Assembly: GCA_944389945.1 (NCBI GenBank)
Contig: CALXOF010000001.1
Location: forward strand, 129,016-193,015
From: an uncultured Kiritimatiellota bacterium
GTDB lineage: Bacteria > Verrucomicrobiota > Kiritimatiellia > RFP12 > DVOR01
Length of the DNA: 64,000 bases
Reading direction: 5' to 3'
Part shown: piece by piece, positions 25,758-34,876 of the stretch
Numbering within the stretch: the stretch's first letter is position 1
How the letters are laid out: each line of letters opens with the position of its first letter
Notes under the pieces: generated by a model
Databases searched by the model: none
What the model was told of the DNA's origin: nothing
The model's input: only the letters and a program-made list of their open reading frames with translations
Position numbers and translations under genes: made by a program

Positions 25758-27323
25758 ATGGGTATCATTGGTGAACTTACTGAAGCGCTTGCGGATTTGC
25801 CGTATGAAGGCCATGTGAAGGGGTTATATGAGGCAATTGCCACAAGAAACAAGCATGAAGTCGCAGGTCATATTACATGGTTGAAAAATGCTCGTAGGAA
25901 CGATTTCTCATCGTTTGGGGCAGGTGTTTCATCTTTGATGGGACTTCGAAAAGTACCTACGTGTTGGGAGGTTTTCTTACAAAATACATATTGGAATGGA
26001 AAAAAGGAAGAGTTTTTTAGTAGAATCCTTGACCCAATTATTTGCAATTCTTTATTGACGCCTGAGGAATTGAAAAAATCCTTTGATGTTACAATCCTCA
26101 CCAAACGTCTTGAGGGGTTGAAATCCCAAATCATAGGGTATACACACCCTTTTGACGAGACTGTTTTTTGCTACATAGACGCGCTTGAGCGTGTCTATCA
26201 TAAACATATCGAGGCGTGTAATATATCTGGAATTCGATTGGTTGAGAGTAATCCAGCGAAAACATTTAAGTACATGACTTATGAAGAGGGATGGATACTC
26301 TTTGTCTTTGCCTTAGAAAACAGGCACGAGAAGGCATATCTTTTATTGTTTAATAACTTTCAGTTTCCACCATTGCCACGAGTCGCAGAACGTGATTTGT
26401 ATAACACTTACTTCCCTTTGCTTATCAAGCTCCTTGATCAGATGGGGACGGAGGATGTTAAAAAGGTGATAGGGAAGTTGAACGAAGACGAGGCCAAGGC
26501 CTTCCTTGGATTCGTTGTTCAAAATAACAACAAACAATTGTGGGGATTACTTGTTGCTGTTCACCACTTGAGTCCATTGGTTGGTAGCAAATTTGGTTAT
26601 GATCCGCTGATGATGGCTGCGCATTTAGGTGACATTGAACTGTTCGACTTTTTAATCAATTTCGAAGGAGGAAAAAGATTGCTCCGAAATAAAACTTATG
26701 ACAATAAAACATTTTGGGATTTCGCAAAAGCAAGTAAAAGTGGCGCTTTCATGAATCACGTGAGGGAGTACTATGCGAACAACAAAGAAGATGCGGTCGA
26801 ATGTATTCAAGAAGAGCATGGCCTTAGTCGTCTAAAAGAAGAGTCTGCGGCCTTGGGGCAGCAACAAGTTCCAGTTGCCAGAAATCAGACTTATCCCAAT
26901 CCAAGCGGGCAAAATTCAAGACAAGAAAGGAAGAGGTTATTCCCCTCCCTGTTTGAGCAGAAGTCATACACGACACAAAAATCGACCAGTCTTGCAGATG
27001 CGCTTGTAGAAGATGCGCGGAAACGTGGAGTTTTCCAAAGTGCTGACGATGCACTCAATAAGAGTTATCGCAGTATAAAAGAGATGGATAGACGTCTCAT
27101 GGATGTTGTTATTGATTTGGGAAGAAATGGAAAGCGAGTGTCTCTCGCCGAGGCATCACTTGAATATTTTAAACGTTATAACCACACCTTAGACAAGGAA
27201 ATTGCACAATCTTTGGCAATAGAGAGTCCTCAAAAAGGGCTTACAGAGCCGTATTTGAGTCGTAATTCGTCATTTCAACTCTTGCATCATGGAACATGGA
27301 CATTTGTCAGATACATTGGTTGA
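25758..27323 (+). CDS. Large ankyrin-like island protein, paralogue A
   Basis: 521 residues. The C-terminal third has an ankyrin-like unit GYDPLMMAAHLGDIELFDFLI (about 288-308), then NKTYDNKTFWDFAKASKSGAFMNH. Both segments align with the protein at 28819, as does an N-terminal region (AIATRNKHEV versus AIDEGNHDEV). The rest is helical with no named domain. After the ankyrin part is a Gln/Ser/Arg-rich linker and a second helical segment (about 410-521) absent from the paralogue. No signal peptide or membrane segment, so probably cytoplasmic. AAAGGAA precedes the ATG. A partner role for the 25150 protein is inferred from adjacency. Confidence 0.72.
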   Translation: MGIIGELTEALADLPYEGHVKGLYEAIATRNKHEVAGHITWLKNARRNDFSSFGAGVSSLMGLRKVPTCWEVFLQNTYWNGKKEEFFSRILDPIICNSLLTPEELKKSFDVTILTKRLEGLKSQIIGYTHPFDETVFCYIDALERVYHKHIEACNISGIRLVESNPAKTFKYMTYEEGWILFVFALENRHEKAYLLLFNNFQFPPLPRVAERDLYNTYFPLLIKLLDQMGTEDVKKVIGKLNEDEAKAFLGFVVQNNNKQLWGLLVAVHHLSPLVGSKFGYDPLMMAAHLGDIELFDFLINFEGGKRLLRNKTYDNKTFWDFAKASKSGAFMNHVREYYANNKEDAVECIQEEHGLSRLKEESAALGQQQVPVARNQTYPNPSGQNSRQERKRLFPSLFEQKSYTTQKSTSLADALVEDARKRGVFQSADDALNKSYRSIKEMDRRLMDVVIDLGRNGKRVSLAEASLEYFKRYNHTLDKEIAQSLAIESPQKGLTEPYLSRNSSFQLLHHGTWTFVRYIG

Positions 27324-27425
27324 GATGGTGGATCATAATCCACAGTTTTATTAACACATCCTCGGAACAACGGGATAGAATGTTGTTGAATGGATGTCTC
27401 GTAACATTTTGAAGAGGAGATTCTC

Positions 27426-27869
27426 ATGTTTAAGATAATTGTGATAGCGATGTTGATTGGGGGAGTCGTGGGGGGCATTATGGGAACTCTCGATGGTAAG
27501 GAAGCGAAAAGGAAAAAAAAGGAAGCGGAGGATCTGGAGCGGTCAATGGCCCAGGACGAGAGGGTGCGGGCACAAGTGGCACGGCGCGAGAGTGAATGCT
27601 TGAGGGAAGAAAATGAGCGGCTTCGTGCTGAGCTGGACGATGCAGAAGAGAAATGCTCCAATCTGGAACGGAAGCGTCAAATTGACAAGGATGTCAAAAG
27701 AATTGTTCGTAAAAGCCGGGCCTCACAGACATCAGATGAATATCGTATTTTGAAAAAGTATGGATATGTCACCAAATGGGGGCCGACTTCGCGAAACTTG
27801 GAGGCCGACTTGCACAATGAAACTTCGCCGATCCACAAGGAATTTCGAGAAAAGGGATATTTTTCGTGA
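27426..27869 (+). CDS. Membrane-anchored coiled-coil protein with shared C-terminal GY motif
   Basis: 147 residues. An N-terminal hydrophobic helix (about 4-20, IIVIAMLIGGVVGGIMG) is followed by a charged coiled coil (about 27-85, RRESECLREENERLRAELDD) and a C-terminal module (about 100-147: EYRILKKYGYV, LEADLHNETSPIHKEFREKGY) that matches the ends of the proteins at 25150 and 28233. This suggests a module tethered to the membrane on a stalk. GAGGAG precedes the ATG. Function unknown. Confidence 0.72.
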   Translation: MFKIIVIAMLIGGVVGGIMGTLDGKEAKRKKKEAEDLERSMAQDERVRAQVARRESECLREENERLRAELDDAEEKCSNLERKRQIDKDVKRIVRKSRASQTSDEYRILKKYGYVTKWGPTSRNLEADLHNETSPIHKEFREKGYFS

Positions 27870-27935
27870 GCAAGACGATTGAATGTCACATGGTATGTTG
27901 ATTTCAACTCATGAATTTTCTGAGGACATTTTAAA

Positions 27936-28148
27936 ATGGTCGAAATCGTGGTGTTAATTATCCTCATCGCCCTTGGCTTTTGGTTCTGGGCGGAGATATG
28001 CGCATTCTTTTCTTGGCTTTGGGGGTGGATATGTACGGGGTTTGTGGCTCTTATGCATATCATGTGCATATTGCTTGCTTTTGGACTGGCTTATTTTATT
28101 GCATATCACATCGCGTATCATAAAGCGTATAACTCTGATCGTGACTAG
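27936..28148 (+). CDS. Small membrane protein of the island
   Basis: 70 residues with two or three hydrophobic helices (about 2-18, 20-36 and 38-58) and a short polar tail with YHIAYHKAYNSDRD. No family recognised. A GAGGA-like Shine-Dalgarno lies about 14 bases upstream. The size resembles holin-like or pore-forming small proteins, but there is no direct evidence for that. Confidence 0.55.
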   Translation: MVEIVVLIILIALGFWFWAEICAFFSWLWGWICTGFVALMHIMCILLAFGLAYFIAYHIAYHKAYNSDRD

Positions 28149-28232
28149 AAGAGGCGAGCGGAAACGTTTGATAAAGATGAGGTTTGCAAGTTCAAGTAAG
28201 ATTAACTAGGGAACTATTTAAGAAGGAATGAC

Positions 28233-28775
28233 ATGACTACGATTGAAAGTTTGATTCGGCAATGTCTTGGGCAGTCACAGGGTCGGATTGAGGTCTTGGA
28301 CAATCAAATCCGTTCTGTGCTTGCAGGGTTGCCGCGTGGCCGCGACAATTACGTGCAGGTGGAAGTCTTGAAGGGTACTTATAAGAGGCAATTCGGTATA
28401 TCGTTGCCGGGAGCGATTGGAGGTGCTCTTGGAATTCTGCCGAGTCCTGGCATTGCACGGGCTTATTTCATCGCAAATAGAGCGTTTGATTTCCGTGAAG
28501 TTCAAGGTCAACATTACGTTCGTGCACAACAACGCAGGTTTGTGGCCCCCCGGTCGCCTCGAGTCCCGGCTGTTGCGGTTATCGCTTCCCCCTGTGAACC
28601 AAAGGTCCCCAAATGGTTTCGTGATGCGATGACAAGCGATAAACGCGTGCAGACGCTTTTGAGGCGACTTGGCTATATTGACGCTCCAGACGGGACGACA
28701 CGCCTGTTGACGGATCTCAACAATCCTACGACATCACTTTGGATTGGACTTTGCGACTTGGGATATCAGCCGTGA
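28233..28775 (+). CDS. Island protein with shared C-terminal GY motif, paralogue B
   Basis: 180 residues, paralogue of the 25150 protein. The N-terminal half keeps RIEVLDNQIRSVL, LPRGRDNYV, YKRQFGISL, ARAYF, RAFDF and HYVRAQ. The middle linker is Pro/Val-rich. The end (TLLRRLGYI, TDLNNPTTSLWIGLCDLGY) matches the shared C-terminal motif. AAGGAA precedes the ATG. The downstream large gene starts 43 bases later, the same arrangement as the first pair. Confidence 0.75.
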   Translation: MTTIESLIRQCLGQSQGRIEVLDNQIRSVLAGLPRGRDNYVQVEVLKGTYKRQFGISLPGAIGGALGILPSPGIARAYFIANRAFDFREVQGQHYVRAQQRRFVAPRSPRVPAVAVIASPCEPKVPKWFRDAMTSDKRVQTLLRRLGYIDAPDGTTRLLTDLNNPTTSLWIGLCDLGYQP

Positions 28776-28818
28776 AAGAGGGTATTTGAAATCTAAATAC
28801 GACGAAGAGAGGTGTAAT

Positions 28819-31056
28819 ATGTCTAATAAAAATAAAGATTATTTTTCTATTGTTGCTGAAGCTGTTGCTGAAGCTGTTGCTGAAGTTTTCGACATTGTGG
28901 CGGAATTTGAACTTTGGGGGTGGGGGATTTTGGTCACTTTGGCCACTGTAGTTCTAAGTTTTGTGATAGCCGCAGCGTTCGATAAAGAATTTGGCGAGCT
29001 ATTTCGGTTATTCTTCGGTGTAGAGTGTATTATTTTGATGTTTCTATTTTGTTTGAATTTTTGTGCATTGCCTGTCACAATTCCTCGTGGTAGAGCGATG
29101 CGAAGTTTACTCAAAGCGATTGACGAAGGGAACCATGATGAGGTAGTGCGCCAAATAGAATTGCTTGGAAATTATCGCTTGGTGCACTCGCCTTGGGAGT
29201 TGTTCATAAGATGGGATAAAGGATATCGAACAGCATTAGAATGGTTTTTGAAGAAAAATTACGAGAAGTTGGGTGCCTTGGTCCGGCATAAGCTGCTGAG
29301 TGATGAGGAATTTGCGCGACTTATCCCTCATTCAATTTTTGAACTTCGTCTAAAGCAGGTCATGTCTGATTGGGAAGGAGTTTTACGATACTTGGATCGT
29401 CAAATTCATGCATATGGCAAAAATTACAATCCTCCTCCTGCGCTTGTCGCTGATCTCTTGATTAAATTCCCGGAGCAATGTTCTTTGGACTGGCTTGACG
29501 AGAAGGGCCGTGAGGACCTCATTCGGTTCGTGTTGGAGAAGACGCGTACGGATGTCTATCCCATGTTGGTTCTCCAAAAGGGATTTTGCCCATTGCCATC
29601 TATACTTGAGGCAGAGGATAAGGCTTTTGAGGGATTTCTTAACATAGTCCGGACGGTAGACGCAGAGACGGGTTCTGCACTTGTCACTAAGTTTGTGAAA
29701 GAGATGTCCACTGGTCGCGAATGTAGTCCTGCGACTTCAATGTTGGCAGATTTGGTGGCCTTATTCCCAGAGCAATGTTCCTTGGACTGGCTTGACGAGA
29801 AGGGGCGTGAGGACCTCATTTGTTTTGCCTTGAAGAACGTGCGTGCTGATGTTTATTCCATGTTGGTTCTCCAAAAGGGATTTTCTCCATTGCCTTCTGT
29901 GCTTGAGTCAGAGGATACGGACTTTGAGGAATTCCTTACCATTGTTCGGACGGTAGACGCAGAGACCGGCGCAGCACTTGTCGCTAAGTTCATGAAAGAA
30001 ATGGCCACTGGTCGCGAATATAGTCCTGAGGCTTCAATCTTGGCGGATTTGGTGGCCCTGTTCCCAGAGCAATGTTCCTTGGACTGGCTTGATGAAAAAG
30101 GACGCGCTGACTTGATTTGTTTTGTGCTAGAAAATGAGCGCACGGATGTCTATCCCACGTTGGTTTTTCAACAAGGGTTGCCTCTTTTGCCTCCGACAAC
30201 TCTGTCTGAAAAAGGTATTTCCAAACGGATTATGACCGAGGTAAAAGCCAATTCTTTATTCAGGCACTTTCTTGCCATAGCACGAATGGTAGACCCCGAG
30301 TGTAATATCGCGCTAGGCAATGCATTTGTCAAAGAAATGGCTACTCTCAGGGACTATTCGTTTTACCCAGAACTCGTGCTCACATGGATTAATACGTATC
30401 CAGGACACGCCATGTCCGCTTGGTTCACGGTTGAAGAACGTGAGAGGGCGATTCGCATGGCGTTGGAAAATCGACAAACCTATAGTTATTATAGTTTGGT
30501 TGTTCAGGGGGGATTTAGATTTTTCCCTTCAGATGTCATTCCTAAGGAAGAGTGGTTTGAAGCTGTAGTAGAGATGGTAACCCACCTCCGTGGTGATCAA
30601 GTAATGACTTTGGTTCAGGCGATGACGCGGGATGAAGCAAAGCAGATTCTTGGCTATGCAATTCAAAAAGATGCAAAGACGCTTTACTTGCTGTTGTGTA
30701 AGGTGCATGGCTTGAACCTGTTGAGCTCCAGCAAATCGGGATATACGCCCATGATGATGGCGGCATATTTGGGGGATATTGAGCTGTTTGATATGTTAGT
30801 TGCGTTGCCTGATGGTCCTCAGATGGTTTGGGAGAGGACGTATGACGGGAAGACCTTGGTCGATTTTGCGAGTGAGGCGAGAAATGGCGCATTCTTAAAC
30901 CACTTCCGCACGTTTCAAAGAAAGCAGGAATTGCGTCAGTTGGAAGGTGTTAGTGCGCAAGAAGCCGAATTGCTTGAAACCGAGAGGAAGGCCGGGGAAC
31001 TAGCCAACTCACTTATGGCGGAAGAAATTGACCGTAATGATGATGAGTGCAAATAA
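28819..31056 (+). CDS. Large membrane-anchored ankyrin-like island protein with tandem repeats, paralogue B
   Basis: 745 residues. An N-terminal AVAE-repeat segment (28850-28885) precedes two transmembrane helices (about 33-55 and 65-90). Three near-identical 99-residue repeats beginning FPEQCSLDWLDEKGR (residues 217, 316, 415) and degenerate further units follow. The C-terminus has the ankyrin-like GYTPMMMAAYLGDIELFDML and the TYDGKTLVDFA...NGAFLNH segment shared with the 25758 protein. The ATG at 28819 (GAGAGG upstream) is preferred to the in-frame ATG at 28744 inside the preceding gene. The N-terminal helices make this paralogue a membrane version of the first. Function unknown. Confidence 0.72.
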   Translation: MSNKNKDYFSIVAEAVAEAVAEVFDIVAEFELWGWGILVTLATVVLSFVIAAAFDKEFGELFRLFFGVECIILMFLFCLNFCALPVTIPRGRAMRSLLKAIDEGNHDEVVRQIELLGNYRLVHSPWELFIRWDKGYRTALEWFLKKNYEKLGALVRHKLLSDEEFARLIPHSIFELRLKQVMSDWEGVLRYLDRQIHAYGKNYNPPPALVADLLIKFPEQCSLDWLDEKGREDLIRFVLEKTRTDVYPMLVLQKGFCPLPSILEAEDKAFEGFLNIVRTVDAETGSALVTKFVKEMSTGRECSPATSMLADLVALFPEQCSLDWLDEKGREDLICFALKNVRADVYSMLVLQKGFSPLPSVLESEDTDFEEFLTIVRTVDAETGAALVAKFMKEMATGREYSPEASILADLVALFPEQCSLDWLDEKGRADLICFVLENERTDVYPTLVFQQGLPLLPPTTLSEKGISKRIMTEVKANSLFRHFLAIARMVDPECNIALGNAFVKEMATLRDYSFYPELVLTWINTYPGHAMSAWFTVEERERAIRMALENRQTYSYYSLVVQGGFRFFPSDVIPKEEWFEAVVEMVTHLRGDQVMTLVQAMTRDEAKQILGYAIQKDAKTLYLLLCKVHGLNLLSSSKSGYTPMMMAAYLGDIELFDMLVALPDGPQMVWERTYDGKTLVDFASEARNGAFLNHFRTFQRKQELRQLEGVSAQEAELLETERKAGELANSLMAEEIDRNDDECK
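29467..30357 (+). repeat. Intragenic 297-bp tandem repeat
   Basis: Units start at 29467, 29764 and 30061 with exact 297-base spacing and high nucleotide identity, so amplification is recent. The third unit diverges in its second half. Being a multiple of three, unit gain or loss would keep the frame. Confidence 0.88.
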
Positions 31057-31290
31057 TTCTTGTATGGACGGAGAACGTTTTGCTAATATGTAGGCGTTTT
31101 CCTTAGAGGGGAGGCGGCCAAGAAAAAGATAGCGGCCGAGGTATCATCCCCCAGTAGCACGGAGGCGCGGCGGTGCCGCAGAAGAAAATGGAAGCCTCCA
31201 TATGATGCCGCAGGACAAACACATGGCCCCGCCGCCGCGCCGACGGAGGGGAACATGTTGTCTTGTATTCGGCGCACGAAAGGAATAAGC

Positions 31291-32268
31291 ATGATTACTG
31301 TGATGAATGTGAAGGCCTCCGAGGGCGGGATGCCCTGGGAGGACGGGTGGTATTGCGTGACGGTGCTGGGGGCTCCCCTTGAGACCGCACGCCCGCTCTA
31401 CGTGATGAACCCGGACGGCACGATGACCACGCTGCGACTGACCGCGGCGGAGGAGGCCGCGCTGGAGCAGCTCGACCCCAACGAACGCGACTACACCCCC
31501 TTGGCGGATACCGCCGCCGAGGAGGCCGTGGTGGAGCTCGTTCGGGTGGCGGATGGCCGCGAGGCCGCCCGCGAGGTGCTCTTCGCGGAGCCGGCGGACG
31601 CCTTCGCGGGGTCCCTGCCGGAGTCCGCCGAGCAGTGCTGGACCGAGGTCCGGGCCCTGGACCGGGAGCTGGCGGCCACGATGGAGGCGACCGCGCATTG
31701 GCCGCGGGCCCCGCGTGAACGTCGGCTGGCCTTGCGCGAGGCGCGGATCCGGGCCTTGCTGACCCAAGCGGCGAACCTGGGCGACCTGCCCGCGCAGGAG
31801 CGTCTGGGCCGCGAGGCCTTCGAGGCCGGGGACGACGCGGAGGCCCTGCGTTGGCTCGCCGACTTGACGCAACAGAGCGCCCTCGCGCGGAGCGTGCTGG
31901 CGGTGATGGGACTGGAAGGGTGCCTGCCCGAGGACATGGCCGTCCCCGAGGTCTCGGCGGGGTCTCCCTGGCCGCTGGCGCAACCGACGTTGCGGGCCTT
32001 CCTCCGCTGCCGCGAGGGACTGACCTGGGCCGACCTTGCGCCGCGGGCTCGGTCGTTCGACCTGGCCGTGAGGCGGCGTCAACGCGCCGTGGGGCTGCTC
32101 CGTGAGGCCGCCGAGGCGGGCTACGCCTACGCGCAGTTCCGCCTGGCGCGCCTCCTCGGCGGCGGCCTTGGTGAGGACCTCGTGGCCGCGGACGAAGCGC
32201 GGCGTTGGCTCCGCGCGGCGGCCTTGGGCGGTTGCCGCGAGGCGGCCAAGGCCCTCGAGACCGAGTAA
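31291..32268 (+). CDS. Sel1-repeat-containing protein
   Basis: 325 residues. The N-terminal half has no clear family; the C-terminal part has Sel1-like alpha-alpha repeats (ARSVLAVMGLEG; AVGLLREAAEAGYAYAQFRLARLLGGGL then ARRWLRAAALGG). Sel1 repeats are protein-protein scaffolds. No signal peptide, so cytoplasmic. The ATG at 31291 is chosen because AAAGGAA precedes it; an in-frame start 36 bases upstream lacks one. High GC marks the return to chromosomal composition after the island. It ends in a strong terminator. Confidence 0.78.
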   Translation: MITVMNVKASEGGMPWEDGWYCVTVLGAPLETARPLYVMNPDGTMTTLRLTAAEEAALEQLDPNERDYTPLADTAAEEAVVELVRVADGREAAREVLFAEPADAFAGSLPESAEQCWTEVRALDRELAATMEATAHWPRAPRERRLALREARIRALLTQAANLGDLPAQERLGREAFEAGDDAEALRWLADLTQQSALARSVLAVMGLEGCLPEDMAVPEVSAGSPWPLAQPTLRAFLRCREGLTWADLAPRARSFDLAVRRRQRAVGLLREAAEAGYAYAQFRLARLLGGGLGEDLVAADEARRWLRAAALGGCREAAKALETE

Positions 32269-32278
32269 CCAACCATCC

Positions 32279-32316
32279 AACCTGCGGCACGCGCAAGCGT
32301 GCCGCAGGTTTTTTTT
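32279..32316 (+). terminator. Intrinsic terminator of the Sel1 gene
   Basis: Perfect 14-bp stem (32279-32292 with 32297-32310), GCAA loop, then a run of T. It is one of the strongest in the window. Confidence 0.95.
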
Positions 32317-32330
32317 ATACTGGAGTTTTG

Positions 32331-32520
32331 ACCGCAAAGACGCAACTGTGGGGCGCGAACCGCTTCGGGCTCCATCGGTCGCTCTGCGGCTTCGCCGCTG
32401 ACCGCGACCGCCGCCCTCCGTTTCGCGCCTTATCGTTTTCCCGGGTTTTTACCCGTCGCCCCGCAGGGGCGTTCCGTTTTCCGTTTTCCGTTCTCCGTTC
32501 TCCGGGGCGTGCGCAAACCG
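32331..32520. repeat. Dispersed-repeat block
   Basis: A forward copy (32331-32430) of the block found reversed at 15531-15630, followed by a GTTCTCCGTT-family copy (32453-32520). No gene is seen between the terminator and 32584. Confidence 0.82.
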
Positions 32521-32583
32521 CCCTCATGCAGTATTGTTTTTAATGTGATACCATAATAGGCGTATTCAACAGGAGAGCATGAC

Positions 32584-32793
32584 ATGGCAAAGATTCTGAT
32601 CAAGTTGCCGGCGGTGTGTTGCGGGACGTGTCAACACTGGACCGGCGGACGTGAAATCGTGGAGTTTGGACGGCGGTTGGCGTGTGAGGATGGTGTGCAT
32701 CCTTGCCCGTGGCGGCGGTCTGGCTCGCATGCGCGGTCGCGGCCGCAGTGCATGGGCAATCAATACAAGCCGTGGTTCGGACTGCCCTCGTAA
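32584..32793 (+). CDS. Cys-rich miniprotein, possible zinc binder
   Basis: 69 residues with six cysteines: CCGTCQHW (12-19), C34, C41 and C56. A C-x2-C pair near the N-terminus plus spaced later cysteines suggests a zinc-binding fold. No named family. AGGAGAGC lies upstream of the ATG and CATAAT at 32552-32557 is a -10-like box. It lies 60 bases before the second Sel1 gene. Confidence 0.6.
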   Translation: MAKILIKLPAVCCGTCQHWTGGREIVEFGRRLACEDGVHPCPWRRSGSHARSRPQCMGNQYKPWFGLPS

Positions 32794-32853
32794 GGGGCTC
32801 TCGAAGACCCTTCGGGGTTGCACTTTTACTGTATGCGTTTTGACGGAGGTCGT

Positions 32854-33687
32854 ATGAAAAGCGGTCGTTTGGTTACGTTGTTTGTTGTTTGCCTTGGGAC
32901 TCTTCTCTTCGCAGGGGACGTCTCTGCCGCATCTCGCGGTGGACAGGACGCGGCGGTGGTCGCGCAGTATCGCGCGGCCGCGGAACAGGGGGATGCGGAG
33001 GCGCAATTCGCCCTCGGCATTTGCCATTACGTTGGCCAAGGCGTGGGACAATCCTATTCGGAGGCGGCAAAGTGGTACCGTAAGGCCGCGGAGCAGGGCC
33101 TCGCCAAAGCGCAACACAACTTGGGTGTGTGCTATGAGAACGGTCAAGGCGTGGGGCAATCCTATGAAGAGGCGGCCAAATGGTACCGTAAGGCCGCGGA
33201 GCAGGGAATTGCGCCAGCGCAGTACAACCTCGGATTGTTCTATGACCGTGGCCAAGGCGTGATGCAATCCTATGAAGAGGCGGCGAAGTGGTATCGCAAA
33301 GCCGCGGAACAAGGGGACGCCCGGGCGCAATGCGATTTGGGAATCTACTATGGCTCCGGCAAAGGGGTGGGGCAGTCCTATGCGGAATCCGCCAAGTGGC
33401 TCCTCAAGGCCGCGGAACAAGGGGTGCCTTTGGCGCAATGCAACCTGGGCGGCTATTATTACACCGGTCAAGGCGTGGCGCAGTCCTATGTGGAGGCCAC
33501 CAAGTGGTTCCGTAGGGCCGCAGAGCAAGGGGATGCCTTTGCGCAATTTAACCTCGCCCTGTGTTACCTTTCCGGCAAGGGCGTGGAGCAATCCGTCGCA
33601 AAGGCCAAGTTTTGGTTGCGTCAGGCCGCCATGCAGGGGGACCGAGAGGCCGCGCGCGTGCTGAGAGACTTGGAGTCCAAGGAATAA
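32854..33687 (+). CDS. Secreted Sel1-repeat protein
   Basis: 277 residues. The signal peptide (about 1-26, ending DVSAA) is followed by about seven near-perfect 36-residue Sel1 repeats (consensus AAKWYRKAAEQGxAxAQxNLGxxYxxGQGVxQSYEE). Repeats of this family form superhelical scaffolds, and periplasmic examples bind other proteins. The ATG at 32854 is chosen over upstream ATGs because GGAGG is at 32845-32849 and the signal peptide starts there. The repeats are similar at DNA level, so unit number may vary. Confidence 0.88.
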   Translation: MKSGRLVTLFVVCLGTLLFAGDVSAASRGGQDAAVVAQYRAAAEQGDAEAQFALGICHYVGQGVGQSYSEAAKWYRKAAEQGLAKAQHNLGVCYENGQGVGQSYEEAAKWYRKAAEQGIAPAQYNLGLFYDRGQGVMQSYEEAAKWYRKAAEQGDARAQCDLGIYYGSGKGVGQSYAESAKWLLKAAEQGVPLAQCNLGGYYYTGQGVAQSYVEATKWFRRAAEQGDAFAQFNLALCYLSGKGVEQSVAKAKFWLRQAAMQGDREAARVLRDLESKE

Positions 33688-33803
33688 AGGGGCGGCTGCT
33701 GCCGCCCCGGAGAACGGAAAACAGAGTCGCCCCTGCGGGGACGTTTCAAGAAGGCGGAAGAAACGCAAGGGATGGGCACGGTAGAGAGGCCCACAGGCCC
33801 GAA
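33688..33803. repeat. Dispersed-repeat junction before the duplication
   Basis: A reverse GTTCTCCGTT-family copy (about 33705-33745) and a segment (about 33772-33800) matching 19890-19930 in reverse. The second piece directly abuts the left edge of the duplicated block. Confidence 0.75.
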
Positions 33804-34834
33804 CGGAGAAGTTGTCGCAGGAGACCTTCGGTTACGACGAGGAGAGCCTGCGGCAGTACTTCCCCATGGAGCGCGTGCTGGAGGGCCTGTTCGGTCTCAT
33901 CGAGGACCTCTTCGGCGTGCGCATCGAGCGGCAGAAGGGCGCGTTGCACGCGTGGCACAAGGATGTGCGCTTCTACCGCATCTTCGAGGGCGAGGCGCTC
34001 ATCGCGGGCCTCTACGTCGACCCCTATGCCCGCCCGGGCACGAAGAACGGCGGCGCCTGGATGAACGAAATCCGCGGACGCGACTTCGAGACGCGTGAGC
34101 AACTGCCCATCGCGGTGGTCTGCTGTAACCAGAAGCCGCCGCGCGGCAAGGCCCCCGCCACGATGAGTTTCTATGAGATCGCCACGCTCTTCCACGAGGT
34201 GGGCCACGCCCTGCAGGAGACCCTGACGCGTGTGGATTCGGCCACCTGCGCGGGCATCAGCAACGTGGAGTGGGACGCGGTGGAGATCGCCTCGCAGTTC
34301 CTGGAACAGTTCCCCTACGAGCCGACCCTCCTGCGCGGACTCTCCTGCCATGTGGAGACGGGCAAGCCCTTGCCGGCGGACCTCGCCAAGCGGGTCGTCG
34401 CCAAGCGCACCTATCGCGCGGGCTCGGCCTTGGTGCGGCAACTGCTCTTCGCCGAGACGGACCTCGCGCTCCATGCCAAGGGCTTCCCGCGCAAGGGCGA
34501 CACGCCGTTGGCGCTCATGCGCCGCCAGGCCAAGCGCCTCCTGCCCACCGCGTTGCACGAGGACGACCGCTTCCTCAACGCCTTCACCCACATCTTCGCG
34601 GGCGGCTACGCGGCGGGGTACTACTCCTACAAGTGGAGCGAGACCCTCTCCGCGGACATCTATATGCGTTTCCGCGGGGCCACCGCCGCCCAGCGCCGCA
34701 AACTGGGCCGCCGCGTGCGCGAGACGCTCTTCGCCCTGGGCGGCTCCCGTCCCGCCGCGGAGGTCTTCCGCGACCTGATGGGTCGCGACCCCGACGCCAC
34801 CGCCATCCTCAAGCTCGAGGGGTTGGTGGAGTAA
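33804..34834 (+). pseudogene. N-terminally truncated copy of the M3 oligopeptidase
   Basis: Carries the last 343 codons of the peptidase at 20053, including the HEVGH zinc site and the third ligand, but lacks the first half and any proper start; the junction is inside repeat DNA. The translation is identical to the parent although the DNA differs at roughly 20 positions, so every difference is silent. It is probably not translated efficiently (only a TTG at 33812, no Shine-Dalgarno). Confidence 0.88.
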
Positions 34835-34876
34835 GGCGAAGGGTGGGGCGCCCCGCGTGGGCGCCCGCTTCTCCTG

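Noticed and set aside
33812..34834. Truncated peptidase copy as a functional short peptidase
   Set aside because: It starts at a TTG without a Shine-Dalgarno in repeat DNA and lacks the N-terminal half of the fold.
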